Assembly: GCA_900553905.1 (NCBI GenBank)
Contig: USFL01000030.1
Location: 1-10,648 of the forward strand
Length of the DNA stretch: 10,648 bases
Origin: an uncultured Eubacteriales bacterium
GTDB lineage: Bacteria > Bacillota > Clostridia > Christensenellales > Aristaeellaceae
Direction of reading: 5' to 3'
Shown: positions 1 to 7,277 of the stretch, one piece after another
How positions within the stretch are numbered: the stretch's first letter is position 1
Layout: every line of letters starts with the position of its first letter
The notes under the pieces: model-generated
Seen by the model: the letters and a program-made list of their open reading frames with translations, nothing else
The model's database searches: none
What the model was told of the DNA's origin: nothing
Program-made: the position numbers and the translations under genes

Positions 1-982
1 AGGAGGGAGCGTAGTTGTCGATGCAGTCAAAGCCGGTATCCGGCCCCATGCGGTCGTACATGGTGTGGTTGTTGTCGCGGCGGCAGCCATAGTGCAGCTG
101 CATGGTCCAGTTGCGCTGCTTGTACTCATGCGCCACAAAGAGCATGAAGGCGGTCTTGAACATGGCCTGCTCGCTTTCGCTCACGGCTTCGCCGGCAAGG
201 CGGCGGCGGAAGATGGCCTCCACCTCATCCTCGGACGCGGGGGCGTACATCACGTAATTGAGCGCGTGGTCGCTCAGGCAGCAGCGGTTCTGGGCAAAGT
301 GATCCATCCGCTTGCGCAGCGCTTCCTTGAGGCTGGCGAAGCTGTCGATGGTCACGCCCGACGCCGCGGCGAGCTTGGCCAGGTAGTCGGCGTAGTCCGG
401 CTTTTCCAGGTTCATGGCCTTGTCGGGCCGCCAGGCGGGCAGAACGGCGGTGTGGAAGGTATTGTCCTTGGCCAGCTTCTGATGCCATTCCAGGGAGTCG
501 ATGGGATCGTCCGTGGTGCAGATGATCTCCACATTGCTCATGGCGATCAGGCCGCGCACGCTGTAACCGGCGCTTTGCAGCTTCTGGTTGCACAGGTTCC
601 ATACCTCGTCGGCGGTGCGGGCGCTCAAGGTGCCCTCATAGCCGAAGAAGCGGCGCAGCTCCAGATGGCTCCAGTGGTACAGCGGGTTGCCGATGCCCTT
701 GCCGATGACCTCGGCCCATTTGACGAACTTCTCATAGTCGCTGGTTTCCTTGCCCGTGATGTACTTTTCCGGCACGCCGGCACAGCGCATCAGACGCCAC
801 TTGTAGTGGTCGCCGCCCAGCCACACCTGGGTGATGTTTTCATAGCGCAGGTCCTCGTAGATTTCGCGCGGGCTGATGTGGCAATGGTAGTCGATGATGG
901 GGCATTTGGCCGCCACGTCGTGGTAGAGCGTGCGGGCCGTGGGGGTGGAGAGCAGGAAGTCCTTGTCCATGAATGCTTGCAT
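1..982 (-). CDS. uxaC: Uronate isomerase UxaC, partial (3' end outside window)
   Basis: This enzyme isomerises D-galacturonate to D-tagaturonate and D-glucuronate to D-fructuronate, the first intracellular step of hexuronate breakdown. The visible 327 residues start MQAFMDKDFLLSTPTARTLY and contain the metal-binding H33-x-H35 of the amidohydrolase fold (IDYHCHISP). They go on through family-typical stretches such as GDHYKWRLMR and GNPLYHWSHLELRRFFG. The family is about 465-470 residues long, so roughly 30% of the C-terminus lies off the left edge; the frame is open to base 1. The first ATG (980-982) is preferred because AAAGGAG (997-991) sits 8 nt upstream, whereas the next ATG, 4 codons in, is too far away. 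It lies 47 bp after the LacI-type gene on the same strand, so it is probably co-transcribed with it. A long plus-strand open frame over the same bases is a GC-rich shadow. Confidence 0.96.
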   Translation of the reverse strand, partial: MQAFMDKDFLLSTPTARTLYHDVAAKCPIIDYHCHISPREIYEDLRYENITQVWLGGDHYKWRLMRCAGVPEKYITGKETSDYEKFVKWAEVIGKGIGNPLYHWSHLELRRFFGYEGTLSARTADEVWNLCNQKLQSAGYSVRGLIAMSNVEIICTTDDPIDSLEWHQKLAKDNTFHTAVLPAWRPDKAMNLEKPDYADYLAKLAAASGVTIDSFASLKEALRKRMDHFAQNRCCLSDHALNYVMYAPASEDEVEAIFRRRLAGEAVSESEQAMFKTAFMLFVAHEYKQRNWTMQLHYGCRRDNNHTMYDRMGPDTGFDCIDNYAPS

Positions 983-1029
983 GTGAAGCGCTCCTTTATG
1001 ATAAATTTGCGAGGGAAAGCGGAGGAAGG

Positions 1030-2037
1030 CTACAGCGTGCTGCCGCGGCGGATCAGCTCGCCCGTAAAGACCGTTTTCTGGGGCATGTCCCGTCCGTTCA
1101 AAACGCCCAGCATGGTTTCCACACAGTGGTCACAGATGGCCCGGAGCTTGTTGTCCACGCTGGTCATTTCAGGGTCGCAGCACAGGCAGTAATTGGAGTT
1201 GTTGTAACCGATGATGCTCAGGTCGCCGGGGATGGACAATCCCGCCGCGCGGGCGTATTTGGCCGCGCCGATGCTCAAAACGTCCTCGGAGGTGAGCACC
1301 GCGTCAAATGCGAGTCCCTCCCGGCGCAGCGACAGCAGGTGGTCGCGTACCTGCGGCAGACTGGTCTTGTCCTCGCCAAAGAACTGAATCAGCGACTCTC
1401 TTGCGGGAACGCCCCGGCTGGCCAGGCCTGCGCGGTAGCCGGCCAGCTTTTTGCGGCCGCTGTAGTTCTTGCTGTGGTACAGGTACAGGATGCTTTTGCG
1501 GCCTGTATCGATCAGGTACTGCGTGGCCTCCATGGTGGCGAGCTGGTCGTCGCACATCACGCAGTAGACGTTGTCGCAGTGAAAGGCGGCGTTGAGCATC
1601 ACCACGGGCATGGCGCGGGCGACCTCGCGGATGTAGTCGTTGTGCGTATCTTCATCCTCAATGAAGGTGGAACCCATGAGCACCATGCCGTCCACATGGC
1701 GGTTCTTCATGCGCTCCGTTCCCTGCGCACGCTCGGCGTAGTCGGTGCCGGTGCAGCTGAGCAGGCAGTCGTAGCTGTGGCTGCGGAAGGCGTTTTCAAG
1801 GTAGGTCAGCGCCTGCGACAGATAGGGGTCGGCCGCGTTAGGACAAAGCAGGCCCACGGTCTTCATGGTGTTCAGCCCCAGCCCGCGCGCAAAGGCATTG
1901 GGCACGTAGCCGCACGCTTCAATCACGGACAGCACCCGCTCCTTGGTCTTTTGGCTGACGTGCGGGCTGTCGTTGAGAACGCGGGAAACCGTGGCGATGG
2001 ATACGCCGGCTTTTTCGGAAATATCATAGATGTTCAT
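1030..2037 (-). CDS. LacI-family transcriptional regulator of the hexuronate locus
   Basis: A LacI/GalR-family DNA-binding repressor of 335 residues, a normal length. The N-terminus (NIYDISEKAGVSIATVSRVL, residues 2-21) is the LacI helix-turn-helix. The hinge helix YVPNAFARGLG (about residues 43-53) precedes a periplasmic-binding-protein-like effector domain that starts at TVGLLCPNAADPYLSQ. ATG at 2037-2035 is chosen over the in-frame ATG nine bases upstream (2046). An AGAGG ribosome site lies about 10 nt before 2037 but only about 1 nt before 2046. The effector is not evident; by position it should sense a uronate or pathway intermediate and control both uxaC and the divergent uxaBA. A candidate operator lies in its own leader (2059-2072), suggesting autoregulation. 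The stop is TAG. The exact ligand and subfamily name (such as ExuR or UxuR) cannot be assigned from sequence alone. Confidence 0.93.
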   Translation of the reverse strand: MNIYDISEKAGVSIATVSRVLNDSPHVSQKTKERVLSVIEACGYVPNAFARGLGLNTMKTVGLLCPNAADPYLSQALTYLENAFRSHSYDCLLSCTGTDYAERAQGTERMKNRHVDGMVLMGSTFIEDEDTHNDYIREVARAMPVVMLNAAFHCDNVYCVMCDDQLATMEATQYLIDTGRKSILYLYHSKNYSGRKKLAGYRAGLASRGVPARESLIQFFGEDKTSLPQVRDHLLSLRREGLAFDAVLTSEDVLSIGAAKYARAAGLSIPGDLSIIGYNNSNYCLCCDPEMTSVDNKLRAICDHCVETMLGVLNGRDMPQKTVFTGELIRRGSTL

Positions 2038-2058
2038 GGCGCGCATTCCTCTTTGCGA

Positions 2059-2072
2059 TGTAAACGCTTACG
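2059..2072. promoter_or_regulatory. Candidate LacI/CcpA-type operator in the regulator leader
   Basis: TGTAAACGCTTACG has perfect GTAA...TTAC arms around a central CG, the hallmark of LacI-family operators. With one flanking base (2058-2072) it fits the Bacillus cre consensus WTGNAANCGNWNNCW at all constrained positions except the last. It lies about 12-25 nt downstream of the predicted start site of the minus-strand promoter. It could therefore block elongation or initiation of the regulator-uxaC transcript. The same arms recur at 2229-2242, which favours the local LacI protein, but CcpA binding is equally compatible with this copy. Confidence 0.65.
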
Positions 2073-2089
2073 ATGATTGAACCGTTCCT

Positions 2090-2118
2090 ATTATACACAC
2101 ATTAGGCAGGCTTTGCAA
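2090..2118 (-). promoter_or_regulatory. Sigma-A-type promoter for regulator-uxaC
   Basis: Read on the minus strand, a -35 box TTGCAA (2118-2113, 4 of 6 consensus bases) is separated by exactly 17 bp from a perfect -10 TATAAT (2095-2090). The predicted start is near 2083, about 45 nt before the chosen ATG. The -35 is embedded in a small inverted repeat GGCTT-TGC-AAGCC (2109-2121) that could be a further protein-binding site. Confidence 0.75.
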
Positions 2119-2186
2119 GCCGTTGGTGTCAAAGGACCAAAAACATTTGAAACGGAGGGAAGGCGGAAAGATTCTTTTGGAAACGA

Positions 2187-2215
2187 TTGACGCACAGCAG
2201 AAAAAGGAGTAAGAT
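2187..2215 (+). promoter_or_regulatory. Sigma-A-type promoter for uxaB-uxaA
   Basis: TTGACG (2187-2192, 5 of 6) and TAAGAT (2210-2215, 4 of 6) are separated by 17 bp. The predicted start is near 2222, leaving a leader of about 70 nt before uxaB. The position is divergent from the regulator promoter and immediately upstream of a GTAA-N4-TTAC repeat. Confidence 0.6.
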
Positions 2216-2228
2216 AAGCCCAGGCTCA

Positions 2229-2242
2229 TGTAATTATTTACA
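2229..2242. promoter_or_regulatory. Candidate operator in the uxaB leader
   Basis: TGTAATTATTTACA has perfect 5-bp arms (TGTAA/TTACA) around TTAT. The arms and 4-bp spacing match the repeat at 2059-2072, but the central CG is absent. That fits the pathway LacI regulator less cleanly than the first copy, and argues against a standard cre. It lies at about +8 to +21 relative to the predicted uxaB start, mirroring the position of the first repeat on its own promoter. Confidence 0.55.
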
Positions 2243-2291
2243 CGCCCGAAGTACCTGGACGCACAGAGAAGAAAAATGGGAGGGGTCCAAA

Positions 2292-3758
2292 ATGGATCGA
2301 CTGAATGCCGGAATGCTCAAAGCCCCCGAGCGGCCCGTTCGCGTGCTGCAGTTCGGAGAAGGCAACTTTCTCCGCGCCTTTGTGGATTACATGATTGATA
2401 TCGCCAATGAAAAAGCGGGCTTTAATGGAAGCGTCGTGCTGGTCAAGCCCATTTCCTTTGGCAATCTGGACGCCTTTCATGAGCAGGACTGCCGCTATAC
2501 CGTTATGCTGCGCGGCCTGGTAGACGGCAAGCCTGTGGAGATGAGCCGCGGGATCACCTCGGTCAGCGACGCGGTGGACGCCTATGGCGAATACGAGAAG
2601 TACGCCGCCTATGCGAGGCTGGACACCCTGCGCTTTATCGTCAGCAATACCACCGAGGCAGGCATCGTGCTGGATGAAAGCGACCGCTTTGACCTCTGCC
2701 CGCCGAATACCTATCCCGGCAAGCTGTGCAAGTTCCTTTACGAGCGCGCCGAGGCGTTCGGGTATGCCGCCGACAAGGGGCTGATCATTCTGCCCGTGGA
2801 GCTCATCGACGACAACGGCATCGCCCTCAGGCGCTGCGTCAAGGCGTTGGCCAGGCTGTGGAAGCTGGGAGAGCGCTTTGAAGCCTGGCTCGACGAAGCT
2901 TGCGTCTTTACCTCCACGCTGGTCGACCGCATCGTCACCGGCTATCCTCGCGACGAGGCGGAGGCCATCTGGGAGAAACTGGGCTATGAGGACCGGCTGC
3001 TGGTGACGGGCGAGCCCTTTGCCCTGTGGGTGATCGAATCCGAGAAGGATATCTCCGGCGAGCTGCCCCTGCCGGACTGCGGCCTGCCCGTGATCTTCAC
3101 CGATAACCAGAAGCCCTACAAGCAGCGCAAGGTGCGCATCCTCAACGGCGCGCATACCTCGTTCGTGCCACCGGCGTTCCTGTGCGGCTATGACTACGTG
3201 CTCGACGCCATGAACGACAGCATGATCCAGACCTTCATGCAAAAGACCCTCTACGACGAGGTCATCCCCACCCTCAGCCTGCCCAAAGAGGACCTGATGG
3301 CTTTTGCCGAGGCGGTCACGGGCCGCTTCATGAATCCCTATATCAAGCACGCGCTGCTTTCCATCTGCCTCAATAGCGTCTCCAAATGGCGCGCCCGCTG
3401 CATGCCGAGCCTGCTGGGCTATGTGGAGAAGGAACACAAGCTGCCCCCGCACCTGACCTTCTCCCTGGCTGCGCTGATGGCTCTCTACCATGGCGGCCAG
3501 ATCAAGGACGGTGCGTTGGAATGCCTGCGCGACGGCCAGCCCTACACCCTGCGGGATGATGCGGCGGTGCTGGCCTTCTTTGCGGAAAACAATCAGAAGT
3601 CCGCCGCAGAGCTGACGCGGATGTTCCTGAGCAACACCGGCTTCTTCGGTCAGGACCTGACGCAGGTGCCCGGACTGGAAGCGGCCGTGACCGCCGCGCT
3701 GGAGGACGTGCTCGCACGCGGCATGCGGGCCGTGATGACCGAACGCTTCGGAGGCTGA
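2292..3758 (+). CDS. uxaB: Tagaturonate reductase (altronate oxidoreductase) UxaB
   Basis: An NADH-dependent reductase that converts D-tagaturonate to D-altronate, a member of the mannitol/polyol long-chain dehydrogenase family. It has 488 residues, close to the usual 480-490. The N-terminal Rossmann part begins VRVLQFGEGNFLRAFVDYMID (about residues 17-37). The family catalytic pattern K-x4-N-x2-H is present as KVRILNGAHTSFVPP, with K280, N285 and H288. The start at 2292 follows a strong GGGAGGGG ribosome site. The frame is open 35 codons further upstream, but that extension would begin on the -35 box and cover the operator, so it is rejected. uxaA begins 2 bp after the stop, and its ribosome site GGAGG lies in the last uxaB codons, implying translational coupling. 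UxuB (fructuronate reductase) is a related alternative. The adjacent uxaA and the KVRILNGAH region favour UxaB. Confidence 0.94.
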   Translation: MDRLNAGMLKAPERPVRVLQFGEGNFLRAFVDYMIDIANEKAGFNGSVVLVKPISFGNLDAFHEQDCRYTVMLRGLVDGKPVEMSRGITSVSDAVDAYGEYEKYAAYARLDTLRFIVSNTTEAGIVLDESDRFDLCPPNTYPGKLCKFLYERAEAFGYAADKGLIILPVELIDDNGIALRRCVKALARLWKLGERFEAWLDEACVFTSTLVDRIVTGYPRDEAEAIWEKLGYEDRLLVTGEPFALWVIESEKDISGELPLPDCGLPVIFTDNQKPYKQRKVRILNGAHTSFVPPAFLCGYDYVLDAMNDSMIQTFMQKTLYDEVIPTLSLPKEDLMAFAEAVTGRFMNPYIKHALLSICLNSVSKWRARCMPSLLGYVEKEHKLPPHLTFSLAALMALYHGGQIKDGALECLRDGQPYTLRDDAAVLAFFAENNQKSAAELTRMFLSNTGFFGQDLTQVPGLEAAVTAALEDVLARGMRAVMTERFGG

Positions 3759-3760
3759 CC

Positions 3761-5242
3761 ATGCGTGAAGTGCTGAAAATCAGTCCCGGCGACTCGGTCG
3801 CCGTGGCGCTCGTACCGCTGAAGGCAGGCGATACCGTTGAGGTAGACGGGGAGATCATCACGCTGCTGGACGATGTTCCCGCGGGGCATAAGGTAGCCTT
3901 GCGCGCCATGCGCACGGGGGAGCACGTGATCAAATACGGCTTTCCCATCGGCGAGGCCAAAACCGACATCCCCCAGGGGAGCCATGTGCATGTGCATAAC
4001 CTGCGCACCCTGCTCTCCGGCGAGCTGGAATACCAGTACCACCCCAACGGAAAGCCGCTTGCCGCCCAACCTACCGCCACCTTCGCGGGCTATCCGCGCA
4101 AGGACGGTCGCGTGGGCGTTCGCAATGAGCTTTGGATTCTGCCTACCGTGGGCTGCGTCAACGACGTGGCCCGCGCCCTGGAGCGCCGCGCGCAGGCGCT
4201 GGTGGGCGGCGGGGTGGAGGGCGTGTACGCCTTCCCGCACCCCTACGGCTGCTCCCAGATGGGCGAGGACCAGGAGAATACGCGCCGCGTGCTGGCCGAT
4301 CTGGCCACGCATCCCAACGCGGGCGGCGTGCTGCTGCTGGGGCTGGGCTGCGAAAACAGCGGCATCGACCAGATCCGGCCGCATATGGGCGAATATGACA
4401 CCAACCGCGTGCGTTTTCTGGTATGCCAGCAGGTGGAGGACGAGATCGCGGAGGCGATGCGGCTGCTGGAGGAGTTGGCTGCGAACATGCGCGGCGAGGC
4501 GCGCGTGCCCTGTCCGGCCAGCAAGCTGGTGGTGGGTCTCAAGTGCGGCGGCTCGGACGGGTTCAGCGGCATCACGGCCAATCCGGTCATCGGCGGGTTT
4601 TCCGATCTGCTCATCGCCCAGGGCGGCAGCACCATCCTGACCGAAGTGCCGGAGATGTTCGGCGCCGAAACGCTGCTGATGGACCGCTGCGAGGACGAGA
4701 GCATGTTCCGCAAAACGGTGGACCTGATCAACAACTTCAAGCGCTACTTTGAGGAGCACCACCAGACCATCTATGAAAATCCCTCGCCCGGCAACAAGGC
4801 CGGCGGCATCAGCACCTTGGAGGACAAGGCCCTGGGCTGCACGCAGAAAAGCGGCTTTGCACCCGTCAAGGATGTGCTGACCTATGGCCAGCGCGTAAGC
4901 ACGGCGGGCCTCAACCTGCTTTCCGCGCCTGGAAACGACCTGGTGGCCTCTACGGCGCTGGCCGCCGCGGGCGCGCAGATCGTGCTGTTTTCCACGGGGC
5001 GCGGCACGCCGTTTGCTTCGCCGGTGCCCACGGTGAAGATCGCCAGCAACAGCCGTTTGGCAGCCCATAAGCACGGCTGGATCGATTTCAACGCAGGCGA
5101 GCTTCTGGACGGCAAGGAGCTTACGGAGCTGTCCCAGGCGCTGATGGACTACGTGCTGGCCGTGGCCGGAGGCCAAAAGGTGTGCAGCGAAAACAACGGT
5201 TACCATGACATGGCCATCTTTAAAACGGGCGTAACGCTGTAG
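3761..5242 (+). CDS. uxaA: Altronate dehydratase UxaA
   Basis: Dehydrates D-altronate to 2-keto-3-deoxy-D-gluconate (KDG), a metal-dependent cytoplasmic enzyme of the UxaA/GarD family. It has 493 residues, against about 495 in E. coli. Domains in order are an N-terminal SAF domain (residues 1 to about 80, ending SHVHVHNLRT), a linker, and then the catalytic part starting at G110-YPRKDGRVGVRNELWIL. Family motifs include LGCENSGID with C197, and LKCGGSDGFSGI with K261 and C262. The ATG at 3761 has GGAGG 6 nt upstream inside the end of uxaB. The gene ends in TAG and is followed within 100 bp by two stem-loops, the second a strong terminator. A 554-codon antisense open frame across the gene is a composition shadow. 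Confidence 0.95.
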   Translation: MREVLKISPGDSVAVALVPLKAGDTVEVDGEIITLLDDVPAGHKVALRAMRTGEHVIKYGFPIGEAKTDIPQGSHVHVHNLRTLLSGELEYQYHPNGKPLAAQPTATFAGYPRKDGRVGVRNELWILPTVGCVNDVARALERRAQALVGGGVEGVYAFPHPYGCSQMGEDQENTRRVLADLATHPNAGGVLLLGLGCENSGIDQIRPHMGEYDTNRVRFLVCQQVEDEIAEAMRLLEELAANMRGEARVPCPASKLVVGLKCGGSDGFSGITANPVIGGFSDLLIAQGGSTILTEVPEMFGAETLLMDRCEDESMFRKTVDLINNFKRYFEEHHQTIYENPSPGNKAGGISTLEDKALGCTQKSGFAPVKDVLTYGQRVSTAGLNLLSAPGNDLVASTALAAAGAQIVLFSTGRGTPFASPVPTVKIASNSRLAAHKHGWIDFNAGELLDGKELTELSQALMDYVLAVAGGQKVCSENNGYHDMAIFKTGVTL

Positions 5243-5264
5243 GCACGCCGGCCCCCAGGCACGG

Positions 5265-5284
5265 AAAGCGCTGCGGCCGCTTTT
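5265..5284 (+). terminator. Weak first terminator-like hairpin after uxaA
   Basis: AAAGCG (5265-5270) pairs with CGCTTT (5278-5283) around a 7-nt loop and runs into a short T stretch. It is shorter and less stable than the next hairpin, so it may be an auxiliary terminator. Confidence 0.4.
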
Positions 5285-5300
5285 CAGCCCATCCATGCAG

Positions 5301-5332
5301 GCCGCGTTTTCCATCCGGAAGACGCGGCTTTT
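5301..5332 (+). terminator. Rho-independent terminator of uxaBA
   Basis: GCCGCGTTTTCC (5301-5312) pairs with GGAAGACGCGGC (5317-5328). The 12-bp stem has one G-T wobble and a 4-nt loop, followed directly by TTTT (5329-5332). It separates uxaBA from the iclR promoter, which starts 15 bp later. Confidence 0.85.
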
Positions 5333-5346
5333 GCAGGTTGGAACCC

Positions 5347-5376
5347 TTGACAGCAGAGGTTCCGGAGGACTATAAT
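5347..5376 (+). promoter_or_regulatory. Strong consensus promoter for iclR-kdgA-kdgK
   Basis: TTGACA (5347-5352) and TATAAT (5371-5376) are both perfect consensus hexamers, with an 18-bp spacer. The predicted start is near 5383, placing the palindrome at 5400-5415 in the 5' leader. The promoter also shows that the upstream in-frame TTG at 5338 cannot be the translation start of the downstream gene. Confidence 0.8.
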
Positions 5377-5399
5377 AAGCTATCAGAATCGGGAATGAT

Positions 5400-5415
5400 G
5401 TTCACATATGTGAAC
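5400..5415. promoter_or_regulatory. Perfect 16-bp palindrome, probable IclR-family operator
   Basis: GTTCACATATGTGAAC is a perfect palindrome lying about 17-32 nt downstream of the predicted start site and only 3 bp before the GGAGG ribosome site of the IclR-type gene. IclR-family regulators bind short palindromes in their own promoter regions, so autorepression is the simplest reading. No second copy was seen in the window. Confidence 0.7.
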
Positions 5416-5430
5416 GCCGGAGGCGAGACC

Positions 5431-6192
5431 ATGGCGGAGGTTCCCAACCGAACGTTGCAGCGGGGGCTGGACATGCTGGAATTGCTGGGCGCGCATGCCG
5501 AGGGCATGGCCCTGTGCGAGCTGGCCCAGGCGTTGCGCCTGCCGCGGTCTACGGCCTTCAACCTGGCCCAGACGCTGACGCATCTGGGCTATGCCACGCA
5601 GCGGGAAGATACGGGCAAATACCGCCTGGGTTTCAAGATGTTCGAGATCGGCGCAGGCGCCATGCATCAGGTGGACGTGATGGAGCTGATTCGCAGCTGC
5701 ATGGCGGAGGTCCATCATACAATCAACGAAACCATGCATCTGGGGGTGCGGGCCGAGCGGGATACGCTCTACATCGACAAGCTGGACTCCACCCAGTCCA
5801 TCCGCATGACCAGCTATGTGGGCGCCCGTGCGCCGCTGTACTGCACAGCGCTGGGCAAGGCCATTCTCTCCACAATGGACGACGGGGAGGTGCGCGCGCT
5901 CTATGCGGACGAGCCCTTAGCCGCCCTTACGCCGCATTCCATCACCAGCATGGACTGCCTGCTGGAGCAGCTGGCGGCGGTGCGGGAGAAGGGATACGCC
6001 GTGGAGCGCGAGGAGAACAACGAAAACGTATGCTGCGTTGCCGTTCCCCTGTGCAACCGCGAGGGCCGGGCGGTGTACGCCCTGAGCGTGTCCGCTCCCA
6101 GCTTCCGTATGGGCGAGGAGGAGATCGCGCGCTGCGCCGGTCTGCTGCTGGGCATTCGGCCGCGCATCGAGCGGTTTTTGAAAGATGCCTGA
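5431..6192 (+). CDS. IclR-family transcriptional regulator (KdgR-like)
   Basis: A regulator of 253 residues, the standard length of the IclR family. The N-terminal winged helix-turn-helix covers about residues 6-65 (NRTLQRGLDMLELL, then LCELAQALRLPRSTAFNLAQTL, then the wing GKYRLGFKMFEIG). The C-terminal effector domain includes ALGKAILSTM and GYAVEREENNENVCCVAVPL, both typical of the family. ATG at 5431 is chosen because GGAGG (5419-5423) lies 7 nt upstream; the frame is open back to a TTG at 5338, but that stretch contains the promoter and operator. It is the first gene of the kdgA-kdgK unit, so it probably senses KDG or a related acid, as KdgR proteins do. The ligand itself cannot be read from the sequence. 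Confidence 0.92.
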   Translation: MAEVPNRTLQRGLDMLELLGAHAEGMALCELAQALRLPRSTAFNLAQTLTHLGYATQREDTGKYRLGFKMFEIGAGAMHQVDVMELIRSCMAEVHHTINETMHLGVRAERDTLYIDKLDSTQSIRMTSYVGARAPLYCTALGKAILSTMDDGEVRALYADEPLAALTPHSITSMDCLLEQLAAVREKGYAVEREENNENVCCVAVPLCNREGRAVYALSVSAPSFRMGEEEIARCAGLLLGIRPRIERFLKDA

Positions 6193-6216
6193 TTCCGCTT
6201 TTTACAACGCTGTCAG

Positions 6217-6235
6217 GCGGCGGCAGGGCCGCCGC
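6217..6235 (+). repeat. GC-rich hairpin between iclR and kdgA
   Basis: GCGGCGGC (6217-6224) pairs perfectly with GCCGCCGC (6228-6235) around a 3-nt loop. No T-tract follows, so it is not a classical terminator. It may partly attenuate read-through from iclR or stabilise a processed kdgA-kdgK transcript. No convincing separate promoter was seen in the 87-bp gap. Confidence 0.5.
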
Positions 6236-6279
6236 ATAACATCCCTTACGCCACGCAAGAACAAAAGGAGGAACGCCCC

Positions 6280-7236
6280 ATGGAAATGATCGAGAAGCTG
6301 TCCCTGGCCGGCATCGTGCCGGTGATCAAGGTAGAGGACGCCGCCGACGCGGTGCCCCTTTGCAAGGCGTTGTCCGATGGCGGCCTGCCCGTTGCGGAGA
6401 TCACGTTCCGCTCGGATGCGGCTGAAGAAGCCATTCGCCGCGTGCACGCCGAGCTGCCCGACGTGATTCTGGGCGCAGGCACCGTGCTCACGAAGGATCA
6501 GGTGGACCGCGCCGTGAATGCGGGCGCCACCTACATCGTTTCTCCCGGACTGAACCCCGAAATCGTCAGGTATTGCCAGGAGAAGAACGTGCCCATCGTG
6601 CCCGGCTGCGCCAATCCCAGCGACATCGAGGTGGCCCTGTCCCTGGGGCTGAAAACCGTCAAGTTCTTCCCCGCCGAGCCTCTGGGTGGCCTGAAGCTGA
6701 TCAAGGCCATGGCCGCGCCCTACGGCGGTGTTACCTTCCTGCCCACCGGCGGCATCAATGAGCAGAACCTGAATGAATATCTGGCCTTCCCCAAGATCGT
6801 CGCCTGCGGCGGCAGCTGGATGGTGCCCGGCGACGCCGTGGCCCAGAAGGATTGGAAGCGCATTGAGGACATCACCCGCAGCGCCGTCAACAAGATGCTG
6901 GGGCTGGAGATCCGCCATGTGGGCGTGAACAGCGGCACGCCGGAGCAGTCCATGAAGGATGCGCAGATGCTGTCCAAGCTGCTGGGCTGGCCCATCGACG
7001 AGCACAAGAACGCCAATTTCGTGGGCGAGGGCTTCGAAGTGATGAAGGTCCCCTTCCGCGGCACGCATGGCCACATCGCCGTGGCCTGCAATTCCATCAA
7101 GCGCGCCCGCTGGCACATGGAGCGCCGCGGCTTTGCATTCGACGACAGCAGCGTCATCATGAAGGACGGCAAGATGCGCGCCATCTACCTCAAGGACGAG
7201 ATTGCCGGCTTTGCCGTCCACCTGCTGCAAAAGTAA
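6280..7236 (+). CDS. kdgA: KDPG/KHG aldolase with C-terminal VOC-like extension
   Basis: Cleaves 2-keto-3-deoxy-6-phosphogluconate to pyruvate and glyceraldehyde 3-phosphate, the last step of the pathway. Residues 1 to about 205 are a complete class I KDPG/KHG aldolase: catalytic-type E40 in AEITFRS, the LGAGTVLT strand (64-71), SPGLNP (88-93), PGCANPSDIEVALSLG, and the Schiff-base lysine K128 in TVKFFPAEP. The usual family protein is 200-215 residues; this one has 318. The extra part, from about H213 (RHVGVNSGTPEQSMKDAQ...), ends in AIYLKDEIAGFAVHLLQK. It resembles a single glyoxalase/VOC-type module with mixed alpha/beta pattern, but that assignment is tentative. AAGGAGG lies 8 nt before the ATG. 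kdgK follows after 41 bp. The role of the extension is unknown. Confidence 0.93.
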   Translation: MEMIEKLSLAGIVPVIKVEDAADAVPLCKALSDGGLPVAEITFRSDAAEEAIRRVHAELPDVILGAGTVLTKDQVDRAVNAGATYIVSPGLNPEIVRYCQEKNVPIVPGCANPSDIEVALSLGLKTVKFFPAEPLGGLKLIKAMAAPYGGVTFLPTGGINEQNLNEYLAFPKIVACGGSWMVPGDAVAQKDWKRIEDITRSAVNKMLGLEIRHVGVNSGTPEQSMKDAQMLSKLLGWPIDEHKNANFVGEGFEVMKVPFRGTHGHIAVACNSIKRARWHMERRGFAFDDSSVIMKDGKMRAIYLKDEIAGFAVHLLQK

Positions 7237-7277
7237 TCCCCAGCAAATCCACAGATAAGCGAAAGGATGAATGAACC

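Noticed and set aside
65..1192. Plus-strand open frames over uxaC and the LacI gene (65-1192, 973-2076)
   Set aside because: They are shadows: the minus-strand frames match known families end to end, and these do not.
2177..2191. A second cre-like sequence overlapping the uxaB -35 box
   Set aside because: It keeps the left half and the CG but misses the last two constrained positions and has no dyad symmetry.
2228..2233. ATGTAA minimal upstream ORF in the uxaB leader
   Set aside because: No ribosome site; it coincides with the TGTAA arm of the candidate operator, so it is probably chance.
2187..2291. 35-codon N-terminal extension of uxaB starting at a TTG
   Set aside because: The TTG is the -35 box itself, and the stretch contains the -10 and operator. 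A strong ribosome site supports ATG 2292.
3650..5314. Very long minus-strand open frame (554 codons) opposite uxaA
   Set aside because: Its translation is rich in H, A, Q, R and G with no recognisable domain, while the opposite strand is a clear full-length uxaA. Long antisense frames are expected in GC-rich codons.
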